The notes under the pieces: model-generated | Database searches by the model: none | The model's input: the letters and a program-made list of their open reading frames with translations, nothing else | What the model was told of the DNA's origin: nothing | Source: Actinomycetota bacterium | GTDB lineage: Bacteria; Actinomycetota; UBA4738; HRBIN12 | DNA: 64,000 bases | Direction: 5' to 3' | Assembly (NCBI GenBank): GCA_035640355.1 | Contig: DASQWI010000008.1 | Location: forward strand, 1 to 64,000 | Shown: piece by piece, positions 17,454 through 26,257 of the stretch | How the letters are laid out: every line of letters starts with the position of its first letter | Position numbering within the stretch: the stretch's first letter is position 1 | Translations under genes and position numbers: made by a program

Positions 17454-18440
17454 ATGGGACGAACGGACGGCGTTGTTGAGATTCCCCTGCGCCGCCTGGG
17501 GTCGCAGGCGCCGACGATCTCGGTCATTGGGTACGGGGCATGGGAGGCCGGGTCCACCGAATGGGGAGCGGCTCCTCCAGACGCCCAAGTCGTTCAAGCG
17601 ATGATCACCGCTTTCGAAACGGGCGTCACCTGGATCGACACGGCTGAGATCTATGGCTCCGGTCGCTCCGAGGAGTTGGTCGCGAAGGCAATAAAGACAT
17701 GGCCCGACATCAAGATCTTCACGAAGGTTGCATCCGCGCCTCGTGGCTCGGGCTACCGACCTGGCGACGTTCGTCGCGCTGCAGAAGCGAGCCTGCGGCG
17801 GCTGGGCCGCGATGTGATCGATCTCTACCAGCTCCATTGGTTGGACGAGACGGACACACGGCTCGAGGAGACCTGGTCCGCGATGGCCGCTCTCGTCGAT
17901 GCCGGACTCGTGCGGTGGATAGGGGTTTCAAATTTCACTCAGGCGGCCATGGAGCGCTGCGAGCGGATCCGCCACGTTGATTCGTTGCAACCTCATCTGT
18001 CGATGCTCTGGCAGGAACGTCTGCCGCTGCTGTCGTTCTCGAGTCGGAATGGGACTGGCGTGATCGCATATGGCCCACTCGCATTCGGCCTCCTGACGGG
18101 AACGATCACCCGCCGGACGCGCTTCCCTCAAGGCGATTGGCGATCGGGATCACGCGGCTTGCGCGCGTACGATCAACTCTTCGCGCCCCATAGGCTCGAC
18201 CGCAACCTCGAGGTCGTCGAGCGACTGAAGCCCATCGCCGATCGGCTTGGCACATCGCTCGCGAAGCTCGCGCTCGCCTGGGTCCTTCATCAGCCCGGCG
18301 TCACGGGTGTGATCGCCGGTTCGCGTGCGCCCGACCACGTGAGAGAGAACGCGTCGGTTGGGTCCGTCAGGCTCGACCCGTCCGTTCTCGCGGAGATCGG
18401 ATCTGTTCTGGAGCTGAGAGGCGAGCTGACTCACCAATGA
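17454..18440 (+). CDS. Aldo/keto reductase
   Basis: A protein of 328 residues with the TIM-barrel aldo/keto reductase pattern: WIDTAEIYGSGRSEELVAKAI (catalytic Asp and Tyr), KIFTKVAS (Lys), DLYQLHWLDE (His), RWIGVSNFT, and the C-terminal cofactor-binding GVIAGSRAPDHVREN. The tetrad is complete, so it should be an active NAD(P)H-dependent oxidoreductase. ATG at 17454 lies 19 bp after the GMC oxidoreductase stop; the two probably act in sequence on a sugar carbonyl/hydroxyl, which is inference. It converges on the heptose operon, with 29 bp between the stops. Confidence 0.88.
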   Translation: MGRTDGVVEIPLRRLGSQAPTISVIGYGAWEAGSTEWGAAPPDAQVVQAMITAFETGVTWIDTAEIYGSGRSEELVAKAIKTWPDIKIFTKVASAPRGSGYRPGDVRRAAEASLRRLGRDVIDLYQLHWLDETDTRLEETWSAMAALVDAGLVRWIGVSNFTQAAMERCERIRHVDSLQPHLSMLWQERLPLLSFSSRNGTGVIAYGPLAFGLLTGTITRRTRFPQGDWRSGSRGLRAYDQLFAPHRLDRNLEVVERLKPIADRLGTSLAKLALAWVLHQPGVTGVIAGSRAPDHVRENASVGSVRLDPSVLAEIGSVLELRGELTHQ

Positions 18441-18469
18441 ACGTGCGGCGTCGGCAGCAAGGTTCAGCG

Positions 18470-19774
18470 TCAGCGAACGGGTTTCAGTAGCCCTCCATCG
18501 AGGAGGGCTCCCGCAGCGTTCTTGACGAGCCCGAACGGCAGGTTGGCTCGTTCGGCCACGTTCAGCAGGGTATTGCGCCCGTCAGAGAGGTTGAGAACCC
18601 ACAGCCGCCCCATGAGTTCGGCTGAAACGCCTTGCGCCCCAACACTCGGGTACAATCCGCGCTTCCCGAGCTGGGGCTCGCCTTTCGGGCTCAGGTTGAC
18701 GCAGATCCCGTCGTTCTCGAGCACGTCGATGATTTCGAGGTAGATGCGGAGGGATTCCGCCAGAGCGGCAGGCCGGACGAAATCCAGGTCGTCGCTCGAC
18801 GTGTGGTACTCGGGATACTCGCCATGCAGCCCCCGAGTCAGCGATCCGACGGGAAGGTCGAAGCCCGGAGAGCAGTACTGCCTTTCGTCGTACCCGTATG
18901 GGGAGAAGTCGACGATCCGGTAGGCGTAACCCGAGTGCTGGAGGACGTGAGCGGCGGCCCGATCGATCGGCGCGTCGCCGCGACGGCTCCTCTTGTACGT
19001 GAATGCTCCGGGCGCGCCGACTCCCGTCACGACGAGGCCGTGTTTGATCCGGTGAACCCGATCTTCGTTGGACGCGAGCCAGGTGATCGGTCCAATCGTG
19101 CCCGGCACGAACAGGAACCGGTACGAGTACCGAAGTGACATGTCTTGGAGGTGCTCGATCAACTGCGTCGCGAGGGCGATGCCGGACAAGTTGTCGTTGG
19201 CCAACGACGGGTGGCAGCAGTGGGACGAGATCAGGACCTCCTCCTCCGTGCCACCCGGCAACACCACCTCGCCGTACGTCAAGCTCCCAGGCTCGAGCGA
19301 CGAGTCGATCCGGACGTCGTAATCGCCGTCGGCAAGCTGCTGCAGTCGCTCATCCTGCATGCAAAACCCCCATGCCTCCGAGTAGTAGGAGGTCCGGTAG
19401 GGGATCACATCGGGCTGATCGGGAAGCGTGTGCACGTGCTCCTTGAGCTCCGACAGCGACATGCGTGCATCGACGGGAACGCTGTAGCCAACGACATGAA
19501 GGTTGTGCTGGCGGAAGTCGACCACACGACGTCCATCCTGATCGGCGATGTACGCATCGCGGATGTTCCACTCGTTCGGCACCGTCCAATCGAATACGTG
19601 CGTGCCCGTCTGGACCTCGTGAACGTCCATCGGGACTCGCTTCGCGATGCGGCGCAACGTTTCGCGGAGACCGTCGCCGGTGATGCTTCGACAGATCGGG
19701 AACAGCTCCTCGACGAACCCGAACATGCGCGAGCCGCTCGTGCCCGGGTCGAAGCCGTGAAGGAAGTCGCGCAT
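18470..19774 (-). CDS. DUF4910 aminopeptidase-like protein
   Basis: A protein of 434 residues. It matches the DUF4910 layout: an N-terminal helical part (MFGFVEELFPICRSITGDGLRETL), a zinc-peptidase-like core with HCCHPSLANDNLSG (metal-ligand region), YRFLFVPGTIGPI, FDLPVGSLTRG and YPEYHTSSDD, then a C-terminal winged-helix segment (SDGRNTLLNVAERANLPFG). Such proteins recur in polysaccharide and modified-sugar loci, but their substrate is not established. Last gene of the leftward heptose operon, starting 4 bp after the C-methyltransferase stop. No signal peptide. A hydrolytic or transferase role on an amide-linked sugar substituent is possible (inference). Confidence 0.82.
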   Translation of the reverse strand: MRDFLHGFDPGTSGSRMFGFVEELFPICRSITGDGLRETLRRIAKRVPMDVHEVQTGTHVFDWTVPNEWNIRDAYIADQDGRRVVDFRQHNLHVVGYSVPVDARMSLSELKEHVHTLPDQPDVIPYRTSYYSEAWGFCMQDERLQQLADGDYDVRIDSSLEPGSLTYGEVVLPGGTEEEVLISSHCCHPSLANDNLSGIALATQLIEHLQDMSLRYSYRFLFVPGTIGPITWLASNEDRVHRIKHGLVVTGVGAPGAFTYKRSRRGDAPIDRAAAHVLQHSGYAYRIVDFSPYGYDERQYCSPGFDLPVGSLTRGLHGEYPEYHTSSDDLDFVRPAALAESLRIYLEIIDVLENDGICVNLSPKGEPQLGKRGLYPSVGAQGVSAELMGRLWVLNLSDGRNTLLNVAERANLPFGLVKNAAGALLDGGLLKPVR

Positions 19775-19778
19775 CGAC

Positions 19779-21059
19779 TCAGCGCGCCGAGACTGCCTCG
19801 ATGTCCTCGTGCGTCAGTTCGAACGGCGTGGGGATCGGCACGATGAAGCGCCCCCCACGCCTACGGTACTCGACCTGCTGCTGCACGATCTCGTCGACGA
19901 AGTTCCACGCGAAGAGCACGACCGCATCGGGTTGATCCTTAAGGAGTCGCTCCACGGGCACGATCGGTATGTGCGATCCCGGAGTGAATCGTCCCTGTTT
20001 GAGCGGGCTGCGGTCGACGATGTATCCGATCTTGTCAGGGCCGATCTCGAGGTAGCTCAGAAGGGTATTGCCCTTGGCCGGGGCGCCATACCCGACCACG
20101 CGAACCCCCGCGCTTCGTCGATCCTCCAGCATCCGAGACAGGACTCGCTTCACGTTCGCCGTTCGTTCCGCGAACGCCTCGAACGTTTGTTTGCGCCCGA
20201 GGCCGCGCTCTCGTTCGACGGCCAGGATCTGTTCAACTCGAGCGTCGGGGTCTCGCTCGCCGTTCCGCTGCATCGTGACCCGAAGCTGCCCGTGATGAAG
20301 GGGAACCCGTTCCGCGTCGACGACCTGGAACCCATGCTGCTCGAGCAGGCGCATCAATGGACCCAGGGACCAGTACGACACATGCTCGTGGTAGATGGTG
20401 TCGAAAGCTCCCTGTTCGATCATGTCGAGCAGGTAGTGGGCTTCGATGACGAAGGCACCACCGGGCTGGAGCGCCTTCTCGATCCCCTCCATGAAGTCGT
20501 GGAGATCGGGGATGTGCGGGAACGTGTTCGTCGCCATGATGAGCGCAGCCCGCCCCCACCGGTCGACGATCTCGTCGGCCGAGCGCGAGTCGAACAGATC
20601 GACGTATCGCTCGATGCCGGTATCTCGTGCCAGATCGGCGAGGTTCTTGGCCGGATCGACGCCGAGCGTCCGGACGCCGAAGCGTTGAAACCCCTCCAGT
20701 AAAGCACCGTCGTTGCAACCGATGTCGACGACTAGATCGTCTGTGGTCAGCCCGCGGCGGTCGCTCATGATCGCGCTGAGATCGAACAGGTGTCCTCGGA
20801 GCGTGTCCGACGCCGAAGAGACGTACAGGTAGTCCTCGAACATGTCCCTGGGCGGCACGACCTCGGACAGCTGGACGTGAGAGCAATCGGTGCAGTACGC
20901 AACGCGGAGCGGGTATGCGGGCTCCGGCATCTCGAGTTCCTCGCGCGTGAGGAACCGGTTCGCTAGTGGGGTCGAGCCGAGATCCAGGAACGGCTTCAGG
21001 TCGTTCGACCCGCAGACGATGCACGCCTCGATGGTGCGAGTCGAGCCGAGCGTGAGCAT
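19779..21059 (-). CDS. NovU/TylCIII-type nucleotide-sugar C-methyltransferase
   Basis: A protein of 426 residues with the three-part layout of sugar C-methyltransferases. An N-terminal zinc-binding domain has Cys13, Cys16, Cys56 and Cys59 (CIVC, CTDC). A central SAM domain has VVDIGCNDGALLEGF and MATNTFPHIPDL. The C-terminal domain has VVGYGAPAKGNTLLSYL, IGYIVDRSPLKQGRFTPG and FAWNFVDEI. Relatives methylate C-3 of dTDP-4-keto-6-deoxy sugars. Here the neighbours make GDP-heptose, so a GDP-keto-heptose is a plausible substrate (inference). ATG at 21059 follows the kinase stop by 1 bp. No 4,6-dehydratase of the classical type is in the operon except possibly the SDR protein. Confidence 0.86.
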   Translation of the reverse strand: MLTLGSTRTIEACIVCGSNDLKPFLDLGSTPLANRFLTREELEMPEPAYPLRVAYCTDCSHVQLSEVVPPRDMFEDYLYVSSASDTLRGHLFDLSAIMSDRRGLTTDDLVVDIGCNDGALLEGFQRFGVRTLGVDPAKNLADLARDTGIERYVDLFDSRSADEIVDRWGRAALIMATNTFPHIPDLHDFMEGIEKALQPGGAFVIEAHYLLDMIEQGAFDTIYHEHVSYWSLGPLMRLLEQHGFQVVDAERVPLHHGQLRVTMQRNGERDPDARVEQILAVERERGLGRKQTFEAFAERTANVKRVLSRMLEDRRSAGVRVVGYGAPAKGNTLLSYLEIGPDKIGYIVDRSPLKQGRFTPGSHIPIVPVERLLKDQPDAVVLFAWNFVDEIVQQQVEYRRRGGRFIVPIPTPFELTHEDIEAVSAR

Positions 21060-21060
21060 C

Positions 21061-22071
21061 TCAGCCCGCCGCCGGGACGATGATCTGCGAGCCGTGGACC
21101 TCGTGTTCGATCGGCACCTCCATCAACTCCGACAATGCCTCGCGCACCCGCGCCTTCTTCTCGGGCTCGACGACGAATAGAAGGAACCCACCGCCGCCTG
21201 CGCCGCAAAGCTTTCCGCCGATCGCCCCAGCATCGGTCGCGCGCTCGTACCACCCGTCGATCTGGGAAGTGGTGATCGTGCTCGCGAGCTCGCGTTTCAG
21301 GTGCCACCCCTCATCGAGCACCCGGCCGAAGTCGAGGACATCCAGACGCCCGTTAGAGGCGATCGTCTGGAGCTCCTGGGCGTGGTCACGCATCTTCCGC
21401 AGCAGCTCCATCTTGTGCTCGGTGTTGCGCTGCTGTTCGGCGAGTACGGACTCCGCCGAACGCTGGTGGCCGGTCCAGAACATCACGAGACTCCCGAACA
21501 GCCCCTGAATGGTGTCGTCGCTGACATGCTTCTGTTCCACCATGACCGAGCCGTCGGACTTGAACGCGAAGTAGTTGAGGCCTCCGAACGCCGAGGCGTA
21601 TTGGTCCTGCTTGCCGATCGGCTGCTTCAAGACGTCGATCTCGATATGTGAGGCCTCCTCCGCGAGGCGGCCGGGACCCACTCGTTCCCCTCGATATGCG
21701 TGCAACGCGTTGAGCAGACCTACGGCGAAGGAGCTCGAGCCGCCCAGCCCTGAAGACGCCGGGAGATCGCCGACGGTGCTGATGTAGATGGGCGGATCGA
21801 TATCCAGGAACTTCAGGCACTCTCTCGCGATGTCGTTCTCGATCTCCTCGATCGACTGGACCTCTTCGCTCTTGGAGTAGTTCAGTCGTATGGGCTCGAA
21901 GAAGAGCTCGCTGTGAGGTTTGATCGTGACCCAGACGTAGCTGGAGATCGCCGTGCTGAAGACGGCGCCGAACTCGCGTTCATAGAACGCCGGCAGGTCA
22001 CTCCCGCCGCCCGCGAAGCTCACACGGAGGGGGGTCCGGGTCACGATGATCCTCGGGGCGAAGCTAGCCAT
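21061..22071 (-). CDS. hddA: D-glycero-alpha-D-manno-heptose-7-phosphate kinase (GHMP family)
   Basis: A protein of 336 residues. HddA phosphorylates C-1 of heptose-7-phosphate to the 1,7-bisphosphate. Seen: RTPLRVSFAGGGSDLPAFY (12-30), the GHMP ATP-binding loop PASSGLGGSSSF at 104-115, KQPIGKQDQYASAFGG and the C-terminal KLCGAGGGGFLLF. This matches HddA and fucokinase-like GHMP kinases; the operon, with GmhA and GmhB/HddC activities, decides for HddA. The ATG at 22071 (MASFAPR) was chosen, overlapping the previous gene by 8 bp; another ATG six codons upstream is possible. Confidence 0.88.
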   Translation of the reverse strand: MASFAPRIIVTRTPLRVSFAGGGSDLPAFYEREFGAVFSTAISSYVWVTIKPHSELFFEPIRLNYSKSEEVQSIEEIENDIARECLKFLDIDPPIYISTVGDLPASSGLGGSSSFAVGLLNALHAYRGERVGPGRLAEEASHIEIDVLKQPIGKQDQYASAFGGLNYFAFKSDGSVMVEQKHVSDDTIQGLFGSLVMFWTGHQRSAESVLAEQQRNTEHKMELLRKMRDHAQELQTIASNGRLDVLDFGRVLDEGWHLKRELASTITTSQIDGWYERATDAGAIGGKLCGAGGGGFLLFVVEPEKKARVREALSELMEVPIEHEVHGSQIIVPAAG

Positions 22072-22513
22072 GGCGCAACGACCAGTCATAGGGGATGTCG
22101 GAAGTGAACGGGTCGATCCGCTCGATCTCCTCGGGGTCGTGAGGCTCGGTGGCGCAGTTGGCGAGGATCACGGGCTTGTCGCCGTAGGCCTTGTATCCAT
22201 TGGCAATACCCGGGGGGATCTGGACGAGAGAGTAGTTGTCCTCGCCGATGAACACCTCCTGGAGCTCCCCTCTCGTCGGCGAGCTCTCACGCAGGTCGTA
22301 CATCACGAGCTTCGCCCGGCCGGAGACGACGGCGTTGTTAACCGTCATCGAGCGATGCACGTGCCAGCCCTTGATCGCGCCGGGCCACGCGGTTGAGAAG
22401 TAGATCTCCCCGAACGCGATGAAGTGCTCGTCCGTCGCCTTCAGCATGTGCATGATCTTCCCGCGCTCGTCGACGATCTGCCGGAGCGGGATGATCCTCA
22501 CGCCATCGATCAC
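22064..22513 (-). CDS. RmlC-like cupin, sugar-nucleotide 3,5-epimerase family
   Basis: A small cupin of about 149 residues resembling dTDP-4-keto-rhamnose 3,5-epimerase relatives. Seen: RGKIMHML, FGEIYFSTAWPGAIKGWHVHRS (the His of the RGLH-type motif reads KGWHVH), LVQIPPGIANGYKA and a C-terminal YDW. Such proteins epimerise or isomerise keto sugars. The GTG at 22513 was chosen because it has a GAGG-type site upstream and a 4-bp GTGA overlap with the SDR gene, the pattern of this operon. An ATG 24 bp upstream (MGARRGD) is the alternative. Role in converting a GDP-keto-heptose is inference. Confidence 0.78.
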   Translation of the reverse strand: MIDGVRIIPLRQIVDERGKIMHMLKATDEHFIAFGEIYFSTAWPGAIKGWHVHRSMTVNNAVVSGRAKLVMYDLRESSPTRGELQEVFIGEDNYSLVQIPPGIANGYKAYGDKPVILANCATEPHDPEEIERIDPFTSDIPYDWSLRHG

Positions 22514-23568
22514 GATGTCGCCTCTGCGCGCGCCCATCTGAGGTGCCCGTCGAGCCGCCCGTCGGAGAGAAGGCTCCGCAACCACGAAAGGCGCGTAAAC
22601 CGGGGATCCCGGTACATCGCTTCCGTAAGCCCCACTCGGCGAAACGATTCGTACAGATCGTGCGCTCCGGACTTCGCGTCCCACCGGAACTCGAAGTCCG
22701 GGAACGTCCTCGCGAACTTATCGAAGTTCGCTCGGTACGTTCGCTGATCGGCGTCGCCGCGTGCTTGGACGGCGAGCTCGGAGCCAGGAACCGTCGCGGT
22801 CGCGATCTCTGCCAGCTCGATCACCTGGTGGTTGAGGTGGTTCGCTCCCGTGTTGAACGCCTGCCCGTGGATCACTTCCGTCGGAGCCTCGAGAACCGCT
22901 ACGAAGGCGCGAGCGACGTCCTCCACGTGGACGACGGGCCGCCACGGCTTCCCGTCGCTGAACACCGTCACTTTGCCCGTCGCGGACGCCGAGCCCAAGA
23001 GGTCGTTGAAGACAGTGTCGAACCGCATCCGCGGCGAGACGCCGTACACGGTGCCGTTTCGAAGGAAAACCGGTGAGAACCGATCGCCCGCAAGCTCGGC
23101 GATGGCCTGCTCCGCGTCGACCTTCGACCTCGCGTACTCGGTCTGGGGCGCGAGCGGGGACATCTCGTCGACCTCGTCGGCCGAAGACATCCCGTACATG
23201 ATGCAGGACGAGGAGAACAGGAAGCGGCGGACGTCTGCCTCTCGCGCCAGCTCGGCGAGCCGCACAGACGCGCTGAGGTTGATCTGCTCCGTCCAACGCT
23301 GGTCCAGGTTGCCGATCGGGTCGTTGCTCAGCGCGGCGAGGTGGATGACGGCGTAGAGCGACCTCAGATCTTCCGGCACGACATCCCGGATGTCCTTCTC
23401 GATGGTTGGGACATCGACGGGGTCCGGGACGAACGTGCAGTCGTCGAAGTACCCGATGTCCATGCCAACTACGTCGTAGCCGGCCTCGAGCAGGTGGCGG
23501 ACCATCACGGACCCGATGTAACCGCGGTGCCCGGTCACGAGCACGGGTAGGCGGGTCGATTTCGTCAC
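22510..23568 (-). CDS. Extended-SDR nucleotide-sugar epimerase/dehydratase
   Basis: A protein of 352 residues. Seen: an N-terminal Rossmann motif VTGHRGYIGS, FSSSCIMYG (catalytic Ser region), the YxxxK pair in YARSKVDAE, FLRNGTVYGVSPRMRFD and PWRPVVHVEDVARAF. This is the extended short-chain dehydrogenase family that epimerises, dehydrates or reduces nucleotide sugars. The GTG at 23568 (VTKSTRLPVLVTG) overlaps the preceding fusion gene by 4 bp. In this operon it is the best candidate for the first modification of GDP-heptose, for example 4,6-dehydration or 4-keto formation; the sequence alone does not distinguish these. Confidence 0.85.
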   Translation of the reverse strand: MTKSTRLPVLVTGHRGYIGSVMVRHLLEAGYDVVGMDIGYFDDCTFVPDPVDVPTIEKDIRDVVPEDLRSLYAVIHLAALSNDPIGNLDQRWTEQINLSASVRLAELAREADVRRFLFSSSCIMYGMSSADEVDEMSPLAPQTEYARSKVDAEQAIAELAGDRFSPVFLRNGTVYGVSPRMRFDTVFNDLLGSASATGKVTVFSDGKPWRPVVHVEDVARAFVAVLEAPTEVIHGQAFNTGANHLNHQVIELAEIATATVPGSELAVQARGDADQRTYRANFDKFARTFPDFEFRWDAKSGAHDLYESFRRVGLTEAMYRDPRFTRLSWLRSLLSDGRLDGHLRWARAEATS

Positions 23569-24794
23569 GATGGCTCCAGGGTTCCGTCGATCAACGCGCG
23601 GGTCAGGTGGAGTAGCGACGACCGTTCCGTGACCATAGCGAAACGACAGCCCGCCGCTCGGGCGGCTTCTGCGTCGCGGTCGTCGTCCCCGAGGAACCAC
23701 GTCCTCGTCAGATCGAGGTGGTGGTCACGTTGCGCCTGGAACAGCATTCCCGGCCGCGGCTTGCGACACTCGCAGCCCGCGTTCCAGTCGTGTGGGCAGT
23801 GATATGTCCCGTCGATCCTCCCGCCGGCGGCCTCGGCGTCGGCGCGCATCTTCGCGTGGATCGCTTCGAGATCGACCTCCGACATGAGGCCGCGTCCGAT
23901 CCCCGCCTGGTTCGAGACGACGATGACGCGGTAGCGGGCCGAGCGCAGTGATCGGAGCGCTTCCAGAGCGCCGGGAAGCCACCTGAACTCGTCCGTGCTC
24001 GTGACGTACCGTGCGCGTGCAGGCTTGTCGTTCAGGACTCCGTCGCGGTCCACGATCACCGTCGGCGTCATAGCAAGGAACGCATCGGTCAGCGGGAGGC
24101 GCTCGTGCGAGCCCACGCTGTAATACCGGTGATCCGACACGAACGCCGAGAGCTGCCGCTGCGCGACGAGCGACGGATAGACGGCCTCCTCGAACAGCAT
24201 GTCTCCTTCCGGGAACAGTTCGAGTACGGACTTCGGCACGATCGCATAACTGATCTCGACGCCTTTGAGGCCTGGTGTCGTTCGGGATCTGTCGAAGGTC
24301 GTCACCGTGCCGTTGTCATCGACGATGACGCTGTCTCTCGAGTAGCCGTCCTTGTTGCTGTAGACGGTGATCTGAGCTGCTGCCCCCGATTTCACAAACG
24401 ACGTCCAGACGCGATCCATCTGGAGCGGCCAGTAGTTGTCGCAGTAAAGGAGCAGGAACAGATCGTCGAGAAGCGATTCCGCTACGCGCACACGATGGAC
24501 CGTGAGCGCCTCTGGGTCCGTGGTGGAGTACGAGATCGAGACGCCCCATCTGTGACCGTCTCCGAAGTGACCTTCGATCACGTGCGGCAGGTACCCGAGG
24601 AGCATCAGGATGCGCTCGAACCCCTGATCACGCAGGAGCTCGACGACGTATTCCAGGAATGGTTTGCCGTGGAATTCGATCATCGGTTTCGGGCGCGTCT
24701 GCGTGAAGGGGAGCATGCGCGTCCCACGCCCCCCCGCGAGAACGACGGCCTGCGTCGGCCGATCCGTGTAGCTCGGTGGTGCCTCCACCGTCAC
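23565..24794 (-). CDS. HddC-GmhB fusion: heptose-1-phosphate guanylyltransferase plus heptose-1,7-bisphosphate 7-phosphatase
   Basis: A bifunctional protein of 409 residues. Residues 13-240 form a nucleotidyltransferase (LAGGRGTRM at 19-27, RPKPM at 34-38, CDNYW as the metal site), expected to join GMP to heptose-1-phosphate. Residues 245-405 form a HAD phosphatase of the GmhB type: VDRDGVLND with nucleophile Asp249 and Asp251, VVSNQAGIGRG, zinc ligands Cys333, His335, Cys341, Cys343, then RKPRPGM and FLGDDDRD. The transferase step thus follows the phosphatase step in one chain. The GTG at 24794 overlaps the gmhA stop by 4 bp. The specific sugar is assigned from the operon (GmhA and GHMP kinase present). 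Confidence 0.9.
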   Translation of the reverse strand: MTVEAPPSYTDRPTQAVVLAGGRGTRMLPFTQTRPKPMIEFHGKPFLEYVVELLRDQGFERILMLLGYLPHVIEGHFGDGHRWGVSISYSTTDPEALTVHRVRVAESLLDDLFLLLYCDNYWPLQMDRVWTSFVKSGAAAQITVYSNKDGYSRDSVIVDDNGTVTTFDRSRTTPGLKGVEISYAIVPKSVLELFPEGDMLFEEAVYPSLVAQRQLSAFVSDHRYYSVGSHERLPLTDAFLAMTPTVIVDRDGVLNDKPARARYVTSTDEFRWLPGALEALRSLRSARYRVIVVSNQAGIGRGLMSEVDLEAIHAKMRADAEAAGGRIDGTYHCPHDWNAGCECRKPRPGMLFQAQRDHHLDLTRTWFLGDDDRDAEAARAAGCRFAMVTERSSLLHLTRALIDGTLEPS

Positions 24795-25396
24795 CGCCGC
24801 AGCGCGTTTCGCCCGCTCGTGTTGTCCGCGATGAGATAGGAGGTGACGATATCCGTCACGGCGGAGTGGCCAGTCTCGGCGAGGCCGTACGCACCGACGT
24901 CCGTTGGCAGCCAAACGAAGTCGTCGACAGCCTCCTTGAGGATCCCTCCGTCGAACCCGAGCAGCGCGATCGTCGTGACGCCGTGCTCCCTGGCAGTATC
25001 GACGGCGCGGACGAGATTCGGAGAGTTTCCGCTTGCAGAGATCACGACGAGCACGTCGCCCGCCTGCGCGAAGTTCTCCAGCTGGCCGGCGAAGACACGG
25101 TCGTAGCCCTCGTCGTTGGCGAGCGCTGTGACGAACGAGGCGTTGTCGGTGAGGCTGACGGCACGGATCGAGGGGCGCCCAGCGGCTCTCGTCGCCTTGC
25201 AAAGGTCGTTCACCCAGTGTGCTGCCGTCGCTGCGCTGCCTCCGTTCCCCGCGACGAACACGGTCGCGCCCTCTTCCCGCGCCAGGCGCAGCCGCGCAAC
25301 GAGGCGTTCCACGGCATCGACGTCGATCGCGTCGAGGACCTTGTGTAGCGCGTCCAGGTAGGTGATCAGCAGCGGGGTCGATGGGGTTTCGGGCAT
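24791..25396 (-). CDS. gmhA: Sedoheptulose-7-phosphate isomerase
   Basis: A SIS-domain protein of 201 residues. GmhA converts sedoheptulose-7-phosphate into D-glycero-D-manno-heptose-7-phosphate. Seen: FVAGNGGSAATAAHWVNDL, the phosphosugar-binding loop with GNGGSA; VVISASGNSPNLVRAV; ALLGFDGG; and the C-terminal ETGHSAVTDIV. Length and motifs fit GmhA/DiaA; the heptose kinase and phosphatase next door support GmhA. ATG at 25396 has GGAG a few bases upstream. It is the first of the heptose genes, 12 bp after the TagA-like gene. Confidence 0.92.
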   Translation of the reverse strand: MPETPSTPLLITYLDALHKVLDAIDVDAVERLVARLRLAREEGATVFVAGNGGSAATAAHWVNDLCKATRAAGRPSIRAVSLTDNASFVTALANDEGYDRVFAGQLENFAQAGDVLVVISASGNSPNLVRAVDTAREHGVTTIALLGFDGGILKEAVDDFVWLPTDVGAYGLAETGHSAVTDIVTSYLIADNTSGRNALRR

Positions 25397-25408
25397 GTCG
25401 CTCCTCGG

Positions 25409-26254
25409 TTAGGTCGAACTGCGGTCGTGGGCTCCAACACGTTCGGTGCCTTCGTGTCGGCCGCGGCTTCGAAGCCGCCGCCTGAGCGCGTCACGGGCCA
25501 AGAGCCATAGGAAAATGGCGTTGCCGACGATGTACCTGCGTGCGAGGCGACGCGGCTCGACTGCCAAGCGGAACAGCCATTCCAGCCCGATGTGACGCAG
25601 GGCGGTCGGGGCAGCGGCCTTCGTGCCCGCGAGGTAGTCGAACGCCGCGCCCACTCCCACCATGACAGGGACGTCGACGCGTTCGGCCAACTCGGCCATC
25701 AGCAGCTCCTGCTTGGGGGCGCCCAGGCCGATCCACAGCACGTGGGGCCGCGTCCGCCGGAGCTCGTGCTCCAATTCATCGACGGGCCAACCGCCGTGTG
25801 CCTCGGCGAACGGTGGAGACGCGGCACCGACGATGGTGACGCCGGGCACGAGGTTCTCGAGGCGGAGTCCGGCACTAACTGCAACGCCGGGCGCGCCGCC
25901 GTAGAAGAAATGCCGCAGCCCTCGGTCGACACCGATCGAGGCGACCGCGGGGATGAACTCGATCCCCGTCACCTTCTCCGTCTGGATGTGGCCGCGGCGG
26001 CGGAGGATCCAGGCGAGCGGCATCCCGTCGGGAACCGACAGATACGCCCCGTCGACCGCGGCCCTCAACGCCGCCGAACGCTGGGACTCCACAGTCGTGT
26101 GCACGTTCGTTAGGCACACGTATGCGCCGGGCTCGCCGTCGAGCGCTCGCTCTACGACGGCCTCGGCTGCTCGCGCCTTGCTAACGGGATCGACGCGCTG
26201 TCCGAGGACGCGTTCGACCCAAGGCAAACCCACGGCAGTCGTTGTGGCAGACAT
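25409..26254 (-). CDS. WecG/TagA/CpsF (GT26) glycosyltransferase
   Basis: A protein of 281 residues. Family members add the second sugar, often an N-acetylmannosamine-type residue, to an undecaprenyl-diphosphate-linked sugar. Seen: LTNVHTTVESQ, YLSVPDGMPLAW with the conserved Asp at 76, LGAPKQELLM, GVGAAFDYLAGTKAAAP and GLEWLFRLAVEPRRLARRY. The basic C-terminus is the part that binds the membrane in TagA. ATG at 26254 lies 3 bp after the priming-transferase stop, so priming and second-sugar addition are encoded side by side. Confidence 0.92.
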   Translation of the reverse strand: MSATTTAVGLPWVERVLGQRVDPVSKARAAEAVVERALDGEPGAYVCLTNVHTTVESQRSAALRAAVDGAYLSVPDGMPLAWILRRRGHIQTEKVTGIEFIPAVASIGVDRGLRHFFYGGAPGVAVSAGLRLENLVPGVTIVGAASPPFAEAHGGWPVDELEHELRRTRPHVLWIGLGAPKQELLMAELAERVDVPVMVGVGAAFDYLAGTKAAAPTALRHIGLEWLFRLAVEPRRLARRYIVGNAIFLWLLARDALRRRLRSRGRHEGTERVGAHDRSST

Positions 26255-26257
26255 CCG

